The notes under the pieces are model-generated. The model was not told where the DNA came from. It saw only the letters and a list, made by a program, of their open reading frames with translations, and searched no databases. The position numbers and the translations under genes were made by a program. This document shows, one piece after another, positions 23,519 through 33,242 of a DNA stretch of 64,000 nt (its first letter is position 1; every line of letters starts with the position of its first letter). Source of the stretch: Martinezella dioscoreae (GTDB taxonomy: Bacteria; Pseudomonadota; Alphaproteobacteria; Rhizobiales; Rhizobiaceae); assembly GCF_009176305.1 (NCBI RefSeq), contig NZ_BLAJ01000004.1:558001-622000 (forward strand), written 5' to 3'.

Positions 23519-24529
23519 CTATCCTCCTCTAACCGAGCCTCGCCACGCCAATTCGGCGTGCAATGTTACGGAATGGCCCTCGAGCCTGTCCGATGACGGG
23601 CTCTCGCCCAGCCATGTCACAGCCTGTCGTGCGATTGCCACGACGGGCTGAGCAAAGGTCGTCAAATCATAGGACGACCATGAGGCCTGCTCAATATCGT
23701 CGAAGCCGACGACGCAGAGCTGATCCGGGATCGAAAGCGAAAACTGGTGCCGTGCCGCGTCCATGAGGCCGCAGGCCAGCAGATCGGTTGCACAAAACAC
23801 CGCGTCCGGTCGTTCGCTTAGGGTCAGCAGCCGCTGCGCGACGACCTTGCCAGCCTCGTATCCGGTCCAGCCGTATCGTTCGACGATCACATCCAGTCCA
23901 TGGGCCTTCGCCGCCGCGATGAAGCCGGCCTCACGCGCCATCAAACTCGGCGTGCCGGCTTCCGAGTTTGCGAACGCCAGCCTGGTGCAGCCGGCGCGAA
24001 CGAAAGCGGTCACAACGCGCCCTGCCGCCTCGCGATCGTCGAGATTGATCCGCAAGGGTCCCGGTTGATCGTCGTCTCTGTTGATCAGAACGAGGCGCTG
24101 GCCGTTTCTCAGGCAGAGCTGGGTGATCGACTTGTCGGGCAGGCCTGAGAGAATGATCGATGCATCCGCCCTATATCGGATCGCCTGCTGAAGCGCGCGA
24201 TCGACGCTGCCGTCGGAGCGGTCGGTATTGACGAGCATGGCGACCTTGCCGACGATCTGCAGCTGCTGTGTCAGCTCGCGCAGCAATGCAGACCGATAAG
24301 GTGTCGCCACCTCCGAGACAATCAGACAGACGATGCCGCTTTCATTGCGCATCAGCCCGCGGGCGAGATGATTGACCTGATATCCAAGCTCCTCCGCCGC
24401 CCGCAGAACCTTTTGGCGGGTGGCCTCCGAAACGCTCGCCCCTGGCGTGAATGCGCGAGAAACCGCCGAGCGCGAAACACCCGCCCGCCGCGCAACTTCC
24501 TCGGCACTGACAAAATCTCGTTGCGACAC
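23519..24529 (-). CDS. LacI-family repressor of the adjacent ABC importers
   Basis: A regulator of about 336 residues. The N-terminal HTH is SAEEVARRAGVSRSAVSRAF followed by the hinge EELGYQVNHLARGLMRN, and a periplasmic-binding-type effector domain follows (IVCLIVSEVATPYRSALL). The GTG at 24529 has GAGGAGAGG directly upstream; the ATGs at 24559/24562 are possible, and the long frame to 24982 is not credible. TTGCA-N6-TGCAA dyads lie immediately in front of it, at the AfuA-like gene and, degenerate, before ugpB. It is probably a local repressor responding to a phosphorylated sugar. Confidence 0.85.
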   Translation of the reverse strand: MSQRDFVSAEEVARRAGVSRSAVSRAFTPGASVSEATRQKVLRAAEELGYQVNHLARGLMRNESGIVCLIVSEVATPYRSALLRELTQQLQIVGKVAMLVNTDRSDGSVDRALQQAIRYRADASIILSGLPDKSITQLCLRNGQRLVLINRDDDQPGPLRINLDDREAAGRVVTAFVRAGCTRLAFANSEAGTPSLMAREAGFIAAAKAHGLDVIVERYGWTGYEAGKVVAQRLLTLSERPDAVFCATDLLACGLMDAARHQFSLSIPDQLCVVGFDDIEQASWSSYDLTTFAQPVVAIARQAVTWLGESPSSDRLEGHSVTLHAELAWRGSVRGG

Positions 24530-24565
24530 ACCGCCTCTCCTCTTCCATCCAAACTCCATCATAGT

Positions 24566-24581
24566 TTGCAATCGCGTGCAA
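24566..24581. promoter_or_regulatory. LacI-type operator 1
   Basis: TTGCA-ATCGCG-TGCAA, a dyad 37 nt upstream of the LacI start, suggesting autoregulation. Confidence 0.6.
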
Positions 24582-24626
24582 TATGGTGATCTCGGTGGTT
24601 TTGTGAAACTTTTATGACAGCGGTAG

Positions 24627-24671
24627 TTGACAGTGTGAGATAACCAATGCAGCATTTGCACGCGCTTGCAA
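24627..24671 (+). promoter_or_regulatory. Sigma-70-type promoter with LacI operator 2
   Basis: TTGACA (24627-24632), 17-nt spacer, CAGCAT (24650-24655), immediately followed by the dyad TTGCA-CGCGCT-TGCAA (24656-24671) over the expected start point: a classic repression layout for the importer operon. Confidence 0.6.
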
Positions 24672-24712
24672 AAAGCGCTCGGCGTGGAGGCGCCGTAAAG
24701 TAGGAGGACATC

Positions 24713-25741
24713 ATGCGATTGGTCAACGTGGCCGCGACAGCCCTTGCCGCGGGAATTTCGCTTATTGCCTGGTCGGCGCATGCCGCGGGCGATTTGAACG
24801 TGATCTGCTCGGCGGATCCCGAAGTTTGCGACCTGATGAAGGGGCTCTTCGAGAAGCAAAGCGACATCAAGGTCAATATGGTTCGGCTTTCGGCCGGCGA
24901 AACCTACGCCAAGATCCGCGCCGAGGCGCGCAATCCGAAGACGGATATCTGGTGGGCGGGAACCGGTGACCCCCATTTGCAAGCCGCGGCCGAGGGCCTG
25001 ACGCTGGAATATAAATCACCGCTTTTCGACCAGCTTCAGGATTGGGCGAAGAAGCAGGCCGAAAGCGCCAATTTCCGCACGGTCGGCGTTTATGCGGGAG
25101 CGCTTGGCTGGGGCTATAACACGGATATCTTGAGGAAGAAGGGCTTGAAGGAGCCTAAATGCTGGGCCGACCTTCTTGACCCCTCCTTTAAGGGCGAGAT
25201 CCAGATTGCCAATCCGAACTCGTCGGGAACGTCCTACAATACTTTGGCGACACTCGTGCAGATCATGGGCGAGGACAAGGCCTTCGATTATCTTTCGAAG
25301 CTCAATGCCAATGTCTCGCAATATACCAAGTCGGGCTCCGCCCCGGTGAAAGCGGCAGCGCGCGGGGAATCGACGATCGGCATCGTTTTCATGCATGACG
25401 CGGTTGCACAGACCGTCGAAGGCTTTCCCATCAAGGCGGTGGCACCGTGCGAGGGCACGGGTTACGAGATCGGCTCCATGTCGATCATCAAGGGCGCCAG
25501 AAATCTCGACAACGCCAAGAAGTGGTACGACTGGGCACTCAGCGCCGAGGCACAATCGCATATGAAGGATGCCAAGTCCTACCAGCTTCCCTCCAACAAG
25601 TCGGCCGAGGTGCCGAAGGAGGCCCCGAAATTCGAGGAGATAAAGCTGATCGACTACGACTTCAAGAAATACGGCGATCCCACGATCCGTAAGGCGCTGC
25701 TTGCCCGATGGGACAGGGAAATCGGCGCCAAGGCCAACTGA
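24713..25741 (+). CDS. Periplasmic substrate-binding protein, AfuA/FbpA-like
   Basis: A 342-residue exported binding protein with a signal peptide (MRLVNVAATALAAGISLIAW, cleavage near HAAG). Two-lobe type-II fold elements are visible: DLNVICSADPEVCDLM, KTDIWWAGTGDP, GYNTDILRKKGL, ANPNSSGTSYNTLATLVQIM. This is the family of Fe(III) and AfuA hexose-phosphate binders. The Tyr pair of iron-binding members is not evident. With a phosphatase gene two places downstream and ugpBAEC next, a phosphorylated sugar or polyol is the more plausible ligand (inference). LacI operators lie directly upstream. Confidence 0.85.
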   Translation: MRLVNVAATALAAGISLIAWSAHAAGDLNVICSADPEVCDLMKGLFEKQSDIKVNMVRLSAGETYAKIRAEARNPKTDIWWAGTGDPHLQAAAEGLTLEYKSPLFDQLQDWAKKQAESANFRTVGVYAGALGWGYNTDILRKKGLKEPKCWADLLDPSFKGEIQIANPNSSGTSYNTLATLVQIMGEDKAFDYLSKLNANVSQYTKSGSAPVKAAARGESTIGIVFMHDAVAQTVEGFPIKAVAPCEGTGYEIGSMSIIKGARNLDNAKKWYDWALSAEAQSHMKDAKSYQLPSNKSAEVPKEAPKFEEIKLIDYDFKKYGDPTIRKALLARWDREIGAKAN

Positions 25742-25761
25742 CGGCTTTTTCGATTGCCCTC

Positions 25762-25791
25762 GCAGGCCGGCTCCTCGTGCAACCGGCCTGC
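25762..25791 (+). terminator. Attenuating hairpin after the binding-protein gene
   Basis: GCAGGCCGG (25762-25770) pairs perfectly with CCGGCCTGC (25783-25791) around a 12-nt loop. A GATTTTTG tract follows about 10 nt later. It probably lets the binding protein be made in excess over the permease. Confidence 0.6.
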
Positions 25792-25831
25792 GTCATCTCT
25801 GATTTTTGCTGAACGGGATGCGAATCCGACC

Positions 25832-28069
25832 ATGACCAATAGCAAACGCCGGCTGGATGTTACGCTGATCTTCGGCATTGCCGCCCTGATACTACTCCCA
25901 TGGTATCGCATAGAGGGCGGCTTCTTCGGCCTTGGCTGGCTGAGCGGCTTTCCCGGCGACCCCTCCACAGCGCCTGGAATCCTGCAAATCGTCAGTCACG
26001 GTCGATGGTGGCTCGCGATCGCCGCCGGGCTCCTTATGCTCGGTGGCATCGCGCGCTTCATCTCCAAAGCGATGCCGCGCGGTGCGCTGATGGCGCTCGC
26101 CGGTGCGTTGGGTTTTGCCTTTTTGTCGCTGCAGGGACTAGCGATCACACCGTCGGGCTGGAGTTGGTCGATCTTCGAGACCATCTTCGGTGCGCTGGCG
26201 GACGGCCAGCGAGCGATGGGTGCCGGCGCCATTATCCTTGGCATCGTCTTCGTCCTGTTCTTTTCCTTCGGCCTTGCCGAACGCGGCGCGATGAAGGGAG
26301 ATGCCTTCGTCGTCAGCGCCATTACCATGCTGATCGTCCTTGTCGCGATCTTCGTCTTTTATCCCGTCGGCAGCATGTTCGTCGGAGCCTTCCAGTCGTT
26401 CGACGGATCCTTCGATCCCAGCGGCTTCACGACGAACATCCAGGACCCGTCGATCTGGAGCCTCAGCTGCATTGTCGGCGGCGACCGCTGCGGCGTCGCC
26501 TGGCGCACGCTTTGGCTTGCTATCCTGACGGCAAGCGCGTCGACCTTGCTCGGGCTCTGCTTTGCGCTTGTCGCCACCCGCACCCGCTTTCCCTTCAAGA
26601 AGGGACTGAGGCTTCTCACGATCCTGCCGATTATCACGCCGCCCTTCGTGGTCGGTCTCGCGCTGACCCTGCTGTTCGGACGGGCCGGCGTCGTGACACA
26701 GGCCGCGGCTTCGATCTTCGGAACGGAACCCAGCCGCTGGCTCTATGGCCTGACCGGCATTTGGATCGCGCAGGTTCTCTCCTTCACGCCGATTTCCTTT
26801 CTTGTCCTCATCGGCGTGGTCGAAGGCGTCAGCTCGTCGATGGAAGAGGCTTCTCAAACTTTACGCGCCAATCGTTGGCGCACCTTCTGGCGGGTGTCCC
26901 TGCCGCTGATGAAACCAGGCCTCGCAAACGCCTTCCTGATCGGCTTCATCGAAAGCATGGCCGATTTCGGCAATCCGATGGTTCTCGGCGGCAGCCATGG
27001 AGTTCTGTCGACGGAGATTTTCTTCAGTGTCGTCGGCGCACAGAACGATCCTTCACGCGCGGCGGTCCTTGCCATGATCCTGCTCGTCTTCACACTGAGC
27101 GCCTTCCTCGCGCAACGCCTGTGGCTACAGGGCAAGAGCTTTGCGACGGTGACAGGCAAGGGAGATTCAGGCGCTCATGGCGCCCTGCCCCGCGGCCTCT
27201 CCATCGCCGTCCATGCGCTCGTCATCCCTTGGATGATCTTTACCGTCGTCGTCTACCTCATGATCCTCTTCGGCGGCTTTGTCCGCACTTGGGGTCTCGA
27301 CAACACGCTGACGGTGGAACATTACGTCAAGGCCTTCTCGATCGGCCTGCGCGACGATGGCGGTCTTGCCTGGACCGGCGTTGCATGGAACTCCTTTTGG
27401 ACGACGATGGAGATCGCCCTGATCTCCGCGCCCTTGACGGCTGCCGTCGGCCTGCTGACGGCTTATCTGATCGTGCGCCAGAAATTCGTCGGTCGCGGCC
27501 TGTTCGAATTCGCGCTGATGATGAGCTTTGCCATCCCCGGCACGGTCATCGGCATTAGCTACATCATGGCCTTTAACCTGCCGCCCCTGGAGATGACCGG
27601 AACGGCGCTGATTCTCGTTGCCTGCTTCGTGTTTCGTAACATGCCGGTTGGTGTGCGCGGTGGCGTTGCCGCCATGAGCCAGCTCGACAAAAGCCTCGAT
27701 GAAGCATCGCTGACATTGCGAGCCGACAGCCTGCGCACCATTCGGAAGGTGATCCTGCCGCTGCTGCGGCCGGCGATCACCGCGGCGCTGGTCTATTCCT
27801 TTGTACGGGCCATCACCTCGATCAGCGCAGTTATTTTCCTCGTCAGCGCCCAGTACAACATGTCCACTGCCTATATCGTCGGTCTGGTCGAAAACGGCGA
27901 ATATGGCGTCGCGATCGCTTATTCCTCCGCGCTTGTCGTCGTCATGATATCGGTCATCGCCGGGTTCCAGCTGCTCGTCGGAGAAAGGCGGCTGCGGCGC
28001 GTGAACCGTGTCGCGATAATACCGTCGCCGACCGCGCCTACATCCCTCGTTCAGGAGAAAACCGCATGA
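25832..28069 (+). CDS. Fused ABC permease, AfuB/ThiP-like
   Basis: A 745-residue permease carrying two copies of the transmembrane domain, each with an EAA loop: EASQTLRANRWRTFWRVSLPL and EASLTLRADSLRTIRKVILPL. This is normal for the Fe(III)/AfuB/thiamine family. An extra hydrophobic N-terminal module (about residues 10-170) precedes the first domain. The start at 25832 (MTNSKRRLD) is preferred over 25754, which falls inside the attenuator region. The stop overlaps the ATPase start (ATGA). Confidence 0.88.
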   Translation: MTNSKRRLDVTLIFGIAALILLPWYRIEGGFFGLGWLSGFPGDPSTAPGILQIVSHGRWWLAIAAGLLMLGGIARFISKAMPRGALMALAGALGFAFLSLQGLAITPSGWSWSIFETIFGALADGQRAMGAGAIILGIVFVLFFSFGLAERGAMKGDAFVVSAITMLIVLVAIFVFYPVGSMFVGAFQSFDGSFDPSGFTTNIQDPSIWSLSCIVGGDRCGVAWRTLWLAILTASASTLLGLCFALVATRTRFPFKKGLRLLTILPIITPPFVVGLALTLLFGRAGVVTQAAASIFGTEPSRWLYGLTGIWIAQVLSFTPISFLVLIGVVEGVSSSMEEASQTLRANRWRTFWRVSLPLMKPGLANAFLIGFIESMADFGNPMVLGGSHGVLSTEIFFSVVGAQNDPSRAAVLAMILLVFTLSAFLAQRLWLQGKSFATVTGKGDSGAHGALPRGLSIAVHALVIPWMIFTVVVYLMILFGGFVRTWGLDNTLTVEHYVKAFSIGLRDDGGLAWTGVAWNSFWTTMEIALISAPLTAAVGLLTAYLIVRQKFVGRGLFEFALMMSFAIPGTVIGISYIMAFNLPPLEMTGTALILVACFVFRNMPVGVRGGVAAMSQLDKSLDEASLTLRADSLRTIRKVILPLLRPAITAALVYSFVRAITSISAVIFLVSAQYNMSTAYIVGLVENGEYGVAIAYSSALVVVMISVIAGFQLLVGERRLRRVNRVAIIPSPTAPTSLVQEKTA

Positions 28070-29130
28070 ATCCGAAGGCTCCCGGTTCCGTCGTCTTCGA
28101 GAATGTTCGAAAAACCTTCGGAGCGTTCACGGCCATTCCCGATCTCTCGCTCACCATCGAGCCCGGCACGCTCGTTACCCTGCTCGGCCCCTCCGGCTGC
28201 GGCAAGACGACGACGCTTCGCATGCTGGCGGGGCTGGAACATCCCTCCTCCGGCCGTATTCTGATCGGCGGCAAGGATGTCACCATGCTTCCGGCAAACG
28301 AGCGTGACGTCTCGATGGTCTTCCAGAGTTATGCCTTGTTTCCGCATATGACGGCGCTCGACAATGTCGCCTATGGATTGGAATCCTCCGGCATGAAACG
28401 CAGGCAAGCGCGCGAGAAGGCGGAGGGTGCGCTTGGTCTTGTCGGCCTTGCCGGCATGGGCTCGCGTCTTCCGGCCGAGCTCTCCGGTGGCCAGCAGCAG
28501 CGCGTCGCCGTGGCCCGTGCGCTCGTCGTTGAGCCGCAGGTTCTGCTTCTCGATGAGCCGCTTTCCAATCTTGATGCCCGGCTGCGCCGGCGCGTGCGGA
28601 CGGATATTCGCGAATTGCAGCAACGGCTTGGCTTTACCGCCGTCTATGTGACCCATGACCAGGATGAAGCGCTCGCCGTTTCCGATCGCATCATCGTCAT
28701 GAAGGATGGCGGTATCGCGCAGCAAGGTGCGCCGCGCGAACTCTACGATGCTCCGGCGTCCGCCTTTATCGCCGACTTCATGGGCGAGGCCAATGTCATG
28801 CCGTGCGACGTTGTCGAAACCGACAACGATGGTGTCACAATCGCCATCGAAGGACTTCGCCACAGGATCAGCAACCGTTCAGTCAAACACGGCCCCGCCC
28901 AGCTTGCCGTCCGGCCGAACGCGATCATTCTGACGCCAGGGACAGGCAACGGCCAGTTCCATGGCCAGATCACTCATTCCGCCTATCTCGGCGATCATGT
29001 CGAGTATGAGGTAAAGACCGATCGCGGATCGCTCTTCGTTGTCGATGCCACGGTCGATTCCGCCCTTCCTCCCAACACCGATGTCACGATCGCTTTCAAG
29101 GATCGCGGCATTGCCGTCATCAGCGGCTGA
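28066..29130 (+). CDS. ABC transporter ATP-binding protein, AfuC/PotA-like
   Basis: A 354-residue ATPase with Walker A LGPSGCGKTT, Q-loop, signature ELSGGQQQRVAVARAL, Walker B LLLDEPLSNLD and switch His (VTHDQDEALAV). A C-terminal TOBE-like domain begins near residue 270. It is coupled by ATGA to the permease and supplies energy to the AfuA-like importer. Confidence 0.92.
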   Translation: MNPKAPGSVVFENVRKTFGAFTAIPDLSLTIEPGTLVTLLGPSGCGKTTTLRMLAGLEHPSSGRILIGGKDVTMLPANERDVSMVFQSYALFPHMTALDNVAYGLESSGMKRRQAREKAEGALGLVGLAGMGSRLPAELSGGQQQRVAVARALVVEPQVLLLDEPLSNLDARLRRRVRTDIRELQQRLGFTAVYVTHDQDEALAVSDRIIVMKDGGIAQQGAPRELYDAPASAFIADFMGEANVMPCDVVETDNDGVTIAIEGLRHRISNRSVKHGPAQLAVRPNAIILTPGTGNGQFHGQITHSAYLGDHVEYEVKTDRGSLFVVDATVDSALPPNTDVTIAFKDRGIAVISG

Positions 29131-29167
29131 TTGCCGTCAAACATCAGACGATTAAGGACATAATTGC

Positions 29168-29968
29168 ATGACCTCCGCTCCCCTCGCCGATCTCGAAGCA
29201 CGTCTCGCCCTTGCCGAGACCATCGCCCGTGAGGCCGGCAAGCTCGCGCTCGACTATTTCAAGCGCCGCGAGACCCTGATCATCGAAACCAAGCGCGACC
29301 CGCAGGATGTCGTTTCGATCGCCGACCGGGAGGTTGAAAATCTCATCCGTGGACGCATCCATGAAGCGCACCCGCAAGATAGCATTCTCGGCGAGGAATA
29401 TGGTCTGGAAACGGGCAGCTCCGGCTACACCTGGGTCGTCGATCCGATCGATGGCACAAGTCCCTTCGTCAGCGGCATGCCGAACTGGTGCGTTTCCATC
29501 GCGGTATTGCATGACGGCATTCCCGTGATCGGCGTCATCTCCGCACCATGCCACGATGAGCTTTACGTCGCCGCGCACGGCAAGGGTGCCACCTTGAACG
29601 GCAAGAGCCTCAAGCTGGATGTATCGCGCAACATCCGTAACGCCGTGACCGGCATCGGCGCCAACAACCATGTCTCACCGGCCTTTGTCGCGAAGATGGT
29701 CGAGCAGGTTCTCGAAGCCGGCGGCAATTTCATCCGCAACGGCTCGGGCGCCTTGATGCTCGCCTATGTCGCCGCCGGCCGTTTGGTCGGCTATTACGAA
29801 CCCTATATGCATGCCTGGGATTGCCTGGCCGGCTATTGCCTCGTGCAGGAAGCCGGCGGCTGGTACCATCCCTTTCCGACGGAAGGTGAACGTCTGACCA
29901 AGGGATCGGTGGTTCTGGGTGCCGCCCCGGGTGCGATCGATGATCTTAAAAAGATAGCTGGCTTATAA
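29168..29968 (+). CDS. Inositol-monophosphatase-family phosphatase
   Basis: A 266-residue Mg-dependent phosphatase: ILGEEYG, the metal site VVDPIDGTSPFVSGMP and the second motif HAWDCLAGYCLVQEAGG are all present. The family hydrolyses inositol-1-P, sugar phosphates and 3'-phosphoadenosine compounds. Placed after an AfuABC-like importer, it could dephosphorylate the imported compound in the cytoplasm to release sugar and Pi; this is inferred from context. It has no signal peptide. Confidence 0.88.
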   Translation: MTSAPLADLEARLALAETIAREAGKLALDYFKRRETLIIETKRDPQDVVSIADREVENLIRGRIHEAHPQDSILGEEYGLETGSSGYTWVVDPIDGTSPFVSGMPNWCVSIAVLHDGIPVIGVISAPCHDELYVAAHGKGATLNGKSLKLDVSRNIRNAVTGIGANNHVSPAFVAKMVEQVLEAGGNFIRNGSGALMLAYVAAGRLVGYYEPYMHAWDCLAGYCLVQEAGGWYHPFPTEGERLTKGSVVLGAAPGAIDDLKKIAGL

Positions 29969-30008
29969 GTTTTCCCGGTAGACAACAGCCGAGTAGGCAT
30001 TAGTTTAA

Positions 30009-30024
30009 ATGAACGCGCTTGCAA
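30009..30024. promoter_or_regulatory. LacI-type operator 3 (degenerate left half)
   Basis: ATGAA-CGCGCT-TGCAA. The core and right half are identical to operator 2 and the left half is relaxed. It lies about 100 nt before ugpB and suggests that the same LacI protein acts on both importers. Confidence 0.45.
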
Positions 30025-30124
30025 ATCTGCCGCCAAATCGGGTGGCCACGCTGCGCAAAGCGGACTGGCTGATCAAGGAGGGTTAGCCAATCGTTTCATG
30101 GAAGGGATCATAATGGGAGGAAAA

Positions 30125-31435
30125 ATGCCTAATCGCCTCGCGTGGAGCTGCCTTGTAGCGGCTGCCATTTCATTCGGAGGGACGTCGCACGCGCTTGCAG
30201 TGACCGAACTGCAATGGTGGCATGCCATGTCGGGTGCCAACAACGAAGTCGTCGAGCAACTGGCCAAGGAATTCAACGACGGCCAGAAGGACTATAAGAT
30301 TGTTCCGGTGTTCAAGGGCACCTATCCGGAAGCGCTGAATGCCGGTATTGCGGCGTTTCGCGCCAAGCAGGCGCCGGCGATCCTGCAGGTCTTCGACGCC
30401 GGCAGTGGCGTGATGATGGGTGCGGAAGGCGCGATCATGCCGGCGGCTGAAGTTCTGAAAAAGGGCGGCTATACATTCGACAAGTCGCTCTACCTGCCCG
30501 GTATCGTTTCCTACTATTCCAAGCCGGATGGCACGATGCTGTCCTTCCCCTATAATTCGTCTTCACCGATCCTCTATTACAACAAGGATACCTTTAGGAA
30601 GGCCGGGCTCGACCCCGAGCACCCGCCGAAAACCTGGCCGGAGGTTTTCGACGCCGCCAAGAAGATCAAGTCGAGCGGGGCATCGGCCTGCGGCCTCACC
30701 TCGACCTGGCTGACCTGGATTCAGACCGAGAATTTCGCCGCCTGGAACAATATCAGCTATGGCTCCAACGAAAATGGTCTCGGAGGCACCGACGTCAAGC
30801 TGGCGTTGAATACGCCTCTCTTCGTCCAGCATTTCCAGTCGATCGCCGATCTCGCCAAGGATGGCACCTTCCGCTATGGCGGCCGCACATCGGAGGCAAA
30901 GCAGCTCTTTACCTCGGGAGAATGCGGCATTCTGACGGAATCGTCGGGAGGCCTCGGCGACATCATCAAGAGCGGCATGAATTACGGTATTGGCCAATTA
31001 CCTTACTACGAAGGCGAAGGCCGCCCACAGAATACCATTCCCGGCGGCGCCAGCCTCTGGGTGTTTGCCGGCAAGAGCGACACAGAATACAAGGGCATTG
31101 CCGAATTCTTCCATTTCCTGTCTCAGACCAAGATCCAGGCACGCCTGCATCAGGTTTCCGGATACCTGCCGGTGACGATGGCCGCCTATGAGGAAACAAA
31201 AAAATCCGGCTTCTATGACAAGAATCCCGGCCGCGAAACGCCGATCCTGCAAATGCTCGGCAAGGCGCCGACGGCCAACTCCAAGGGCGTTCGCCTCGTC
31301 AACCTGCCGCAGGTACGCGATATCATGAACGAGGAGTTCGAGGCGATGCTGGCCGGCAAGGAAGATGCCAAGACGGCGCTCGACAAGGCTGTCCAGCGTG
31401 GCGATGCCGCTATCCAGCAAGCCATTGGCAATTGA
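30125..31435 (+). CDS. ugpB: Glycerol-3-phosphate-type ABC substrate-binding protein
   Basis: A 436-residue periplasmic protein with a signal peptide (MPNRLAWSCLVAAAISF, cleavage after HALA). Many stretches match UgpB from memory: QWWHAMSGANNEVVEQLA, YPEALNAGIAAFRAKQAPAI, SPILYYNKDTFRKAGLDP and GFYDKNPGRETPILQMLGK. The ligand is probably glycerol-3-phosphate or glycerophosphodiesters. ATG at 30125 follows GGGAGG (30115-30120). A terminator-like hairpin follows the stop. Confidence 0.9.
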   Translation: MPNRLAWSCLVAAAISFGGTSHALAVTELQWWHAMSGANNEVVEQLAKEFNDGQKDYKIVPVFKGTYPEALNAGIAAFRAKQAPAILQVFDAGSGVMMGAEGAIMPAAEVLKKGGYTFDKSLYLPGIVSYYSKPDGTMLSFPYNSSSPILYYNKDTFRKAGLDPEHPPKTWPEVFDAAKKIKSSGASACGLTSTWLTWIQTENFAAWNNISYGSNENGLGGTDVKLALNTPLFVQHFQSIADLAKDGTFRYGGRTSEAKQLFTSGECGILTESSGGLGDIIKSGMNYGIGQLPYYEGEGRPQNTIPGGASLWVFAGKSDTEYKGIAEFFHFLSQTKIQARLHQVSGYLPVTMAAYEETKKSGFYDKNPGRETPILQMLGKAPTANSKGVRLVNLPQVRDIMNEEFEAMLAGKEDAKTALDKAVQRGDAAIQQAIGN

Positions 31436-31453
31436 TGGGCTGATGCGATTTGA

Positions 31454-31483
31454 CCCGCGGCCGACAAAGCTGCGGGCCGTTTT
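31454..31483 (+). terminator. Partial terminator after ugpB
   Basis: CCCGCGGC (31454-31461) pairs with GCTGCGGG (31469-31476, one G-U pair), followed by CCGTTTTCTC. Typical attenuation between a binding protein and its permeases. Confidence 0.6.
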
Positions 31484-31502
31484 CTCGTCCTAGGAGATCG
31501 CC

Positions 31503-32384
31503 GTGCAGCGCGTTGTCTTTCCCAACAAGATCCTACCCTATTTCCTCGTCGCGCCACAAATCGTCCTGACGATCGTGTTCTTCTTCTGGCCGGCAAGCCA
31601 GGCGCTTTATCAATCGACGCAGCGCGAAGACCCTTTCGGACTGAAGAGCGGCTTCGTAGGGCTTGCGAATTTTCGCACCATCTTATCCGACGAGACCTAC
31701 CTGCATTCCCTCCAGGTGACGGTGATCTTCAGTATCGCGACGGCGCTGCTGTCGATGAGCGTCGCGCTCGCGCTTGCAACCGCCGCCGACAAGGTGGTGC
31801 GCGGCCAGACACTCTATCGAACGCTGCTGATTTGGCCTTATGCCGTCGCACCCGCCGTCGCCGGCATGCTCTGGCTCTTCATGTTCAATCCTGCAATGGG
31901 TACCTTGGCCTATATCCTGCGTCGCAACGGACTTGCCTGGGACCCCCTGCTGAACGGCAATCAGGCCATGGTGCTGGTCATCATCGCCGCCGCCTGGAAG
32001 CAGATTAGCTATAATTTCCTGTTCTTCGTTGCCGGACTGCAGGCAATCCCAAAATCGTTGCTGGAAGCCGCATCCATCGACGGCGCCCGCGGCAACCGGC
32101 GCTTCTGGACGATCGTCTTTCCCCTGCTTGCGCCGACGACCTTCTTTCTCCTGGTGGTCAACACGGTCTACGCCTTCTTCGACACCTTCGGCATCATCCA
32201 TGCCGTCACCGGCGGCGGGCCGGCGAAGGCGACGGAGACCCTCGTCTACAAGGTCTACAATGACGGCTTCGTCAATCTCAACCTCGGCTCTTCCGCGGCT
32301 CAGTCCGTCATCCTCATGGTGATTGTCATAGCGCTGACGGCATTCCAATTCCGCTTCGTCGAGAAGCGTGTGCATTATGCGTGA
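31503..32384 (+). CDS. ugpA: ABC permease, UgpA-like
   Basis: A 293-residue permease with six membrane segments and the EAA loop LEAASIDGARGNRRFWTIVFPLL. The GTG start at 31503 is preceded by AGGAGA. With ugpE it forms the heterodimeric channel of the importer. Other carbohydrate-type permeases share this layout; the ugpB neighbour decides the name. Confidence 0.9.
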   Translation: MQRVVFPNKILPYFLVAPQIVLTIVFFFWPASQALYQSTQREDPFGLKSGFVGLANFRTILSDETYLHSLQVTVIFSIATALLSMSVALALATAADKVVRGQTLYRTLLIWPYAVAPAVAGMLWLFMFNPAMGTLAYILRRNGLAWDPLLNGNQAMVLVIIAAAWKQISYNFLFFVAGLQAIPKSLLEAASIDGARGNRRFWTIVFPLLAPTTFFLLVVNTVYAFFDTFGIIHAVTGGGPAKATETLVYKVYNDGFVNLNLGSSAAQSVILMVIVIALTAFQFRFVEKRVHYA

Positions 32385-32393
32385 GGATTACCG

Positions 32394-33242
32394 ATGATCG
32401 AAAAGCGTCCCGTCGCCAATCTCATCGGCCATCTGATGCTGGTCATCGGCATTATCATCGTCGCCTTCCCGATCTATTACACCTTCGTTGCCTCGACGAT
32501 GACGTCGGCCGAGATTTTGCGGCCGCCGATCTTCCTGCTGCCCGGCGGCCATTTCGTCGAGAACTATGGCGAGGCGCTGAACGGCGGTGTCGAGCGCGTG
32601 GTCGGCGTCAGCCTTGAACGGATGCTCTGGAACACGTTTGTTGTCGCTGTCATCATCGCCGCCGGCAAGATCGCGATCTCCTTTCTCTCGGCCTTCGCCA
32701 TTGTCTTCTTCCGCTTTCCGCTGCGGATGGTGTTCTTCTGGATGATCTTCGTCACGTTGATGCTGCCGGTGGAAGTACGCATCCTGCCGACCTACAAGGT
32801 CATCGTGGATCTCGGCATGATCGACACTTATGCCGGCCTGACCCTGCCGCTGATGGCATCAGCGACCGCGACGTTCCTGTTTCGGCAGTTCTTCTTGACG
32901 GTGCCGGGTGAACTCCTTGAAGCCGCCCGCATCGACAATGCCGGCCCATTCCGCTTCATGCGCGATATCCTGTTGCCGCTATCGAAAACCAATATCGCCG
33001 CCTTGTTCGTGATCCTCTTCATCTATGGCTGGACGCAATATTTGTGGCCACTATTGGTCACGAATGACGCGAAGATGTCGACGATCATCATCGGGCTCCG
33101 GAAGATGGTGGATTTCGCCGACGCGGCGACACCGTGGAATTTTGTGATGGTAACGGCGATCTTGGCGATCATTCCGCCCATCCTCGTCGTGGTGCTGATG
33201 CAGCGCTGGTTCGTCAAAGGTCTGGTGGAGACGGAGAAATAA
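32394..33242 (+). CDS. ugpE: ABC permease, UgpE-like
   Basis: A 282-residue permease with six segments and the EAA loop LEAARIDNAGPFRFMRDILLPL. The TAA stop shares its last base with the ATG of ugpC (TAATG), so the two are coupled. It lies nine nt after ugpA. Confidence 0.9.
   Translation: MIEKRPVANLIGHLMLVIGIIIVAFPIYYTFVASTMTSAEILRPPIFLLPGGHFVENYGEALNGGVERVVGVSLERMLWNTFVVAVIIAAGKIAISFLSAFAIVFFRFPLRMVFFWMIFVTLMLPVEVRILPTYKVIVDLGMIDTYAGLTLPLMASATATFLFRQFFLTVPGELLEAARIDNAGPFRFMRDILLPLSKTNIAALFVILFIYGWTQYLWPLLVTNDAKMSTIIIGLRKMVDFADAATPWNFVMVTAILAIIPPILVVVLMQRWFVKGLVETEK

Noticed and set aside
24563..24982. N-terminal extension of LacI
   Set aside because: It would run through the operator/promoter region and into the binding-protein gene on the other strand; the HTH is at the N-terminus in this family.
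25900..27558. A 552-codon open frame on the plus strand
   Set aside because: It lies within the fused permease gene in another frame, has an Arg-rich shadow composition and no family features.
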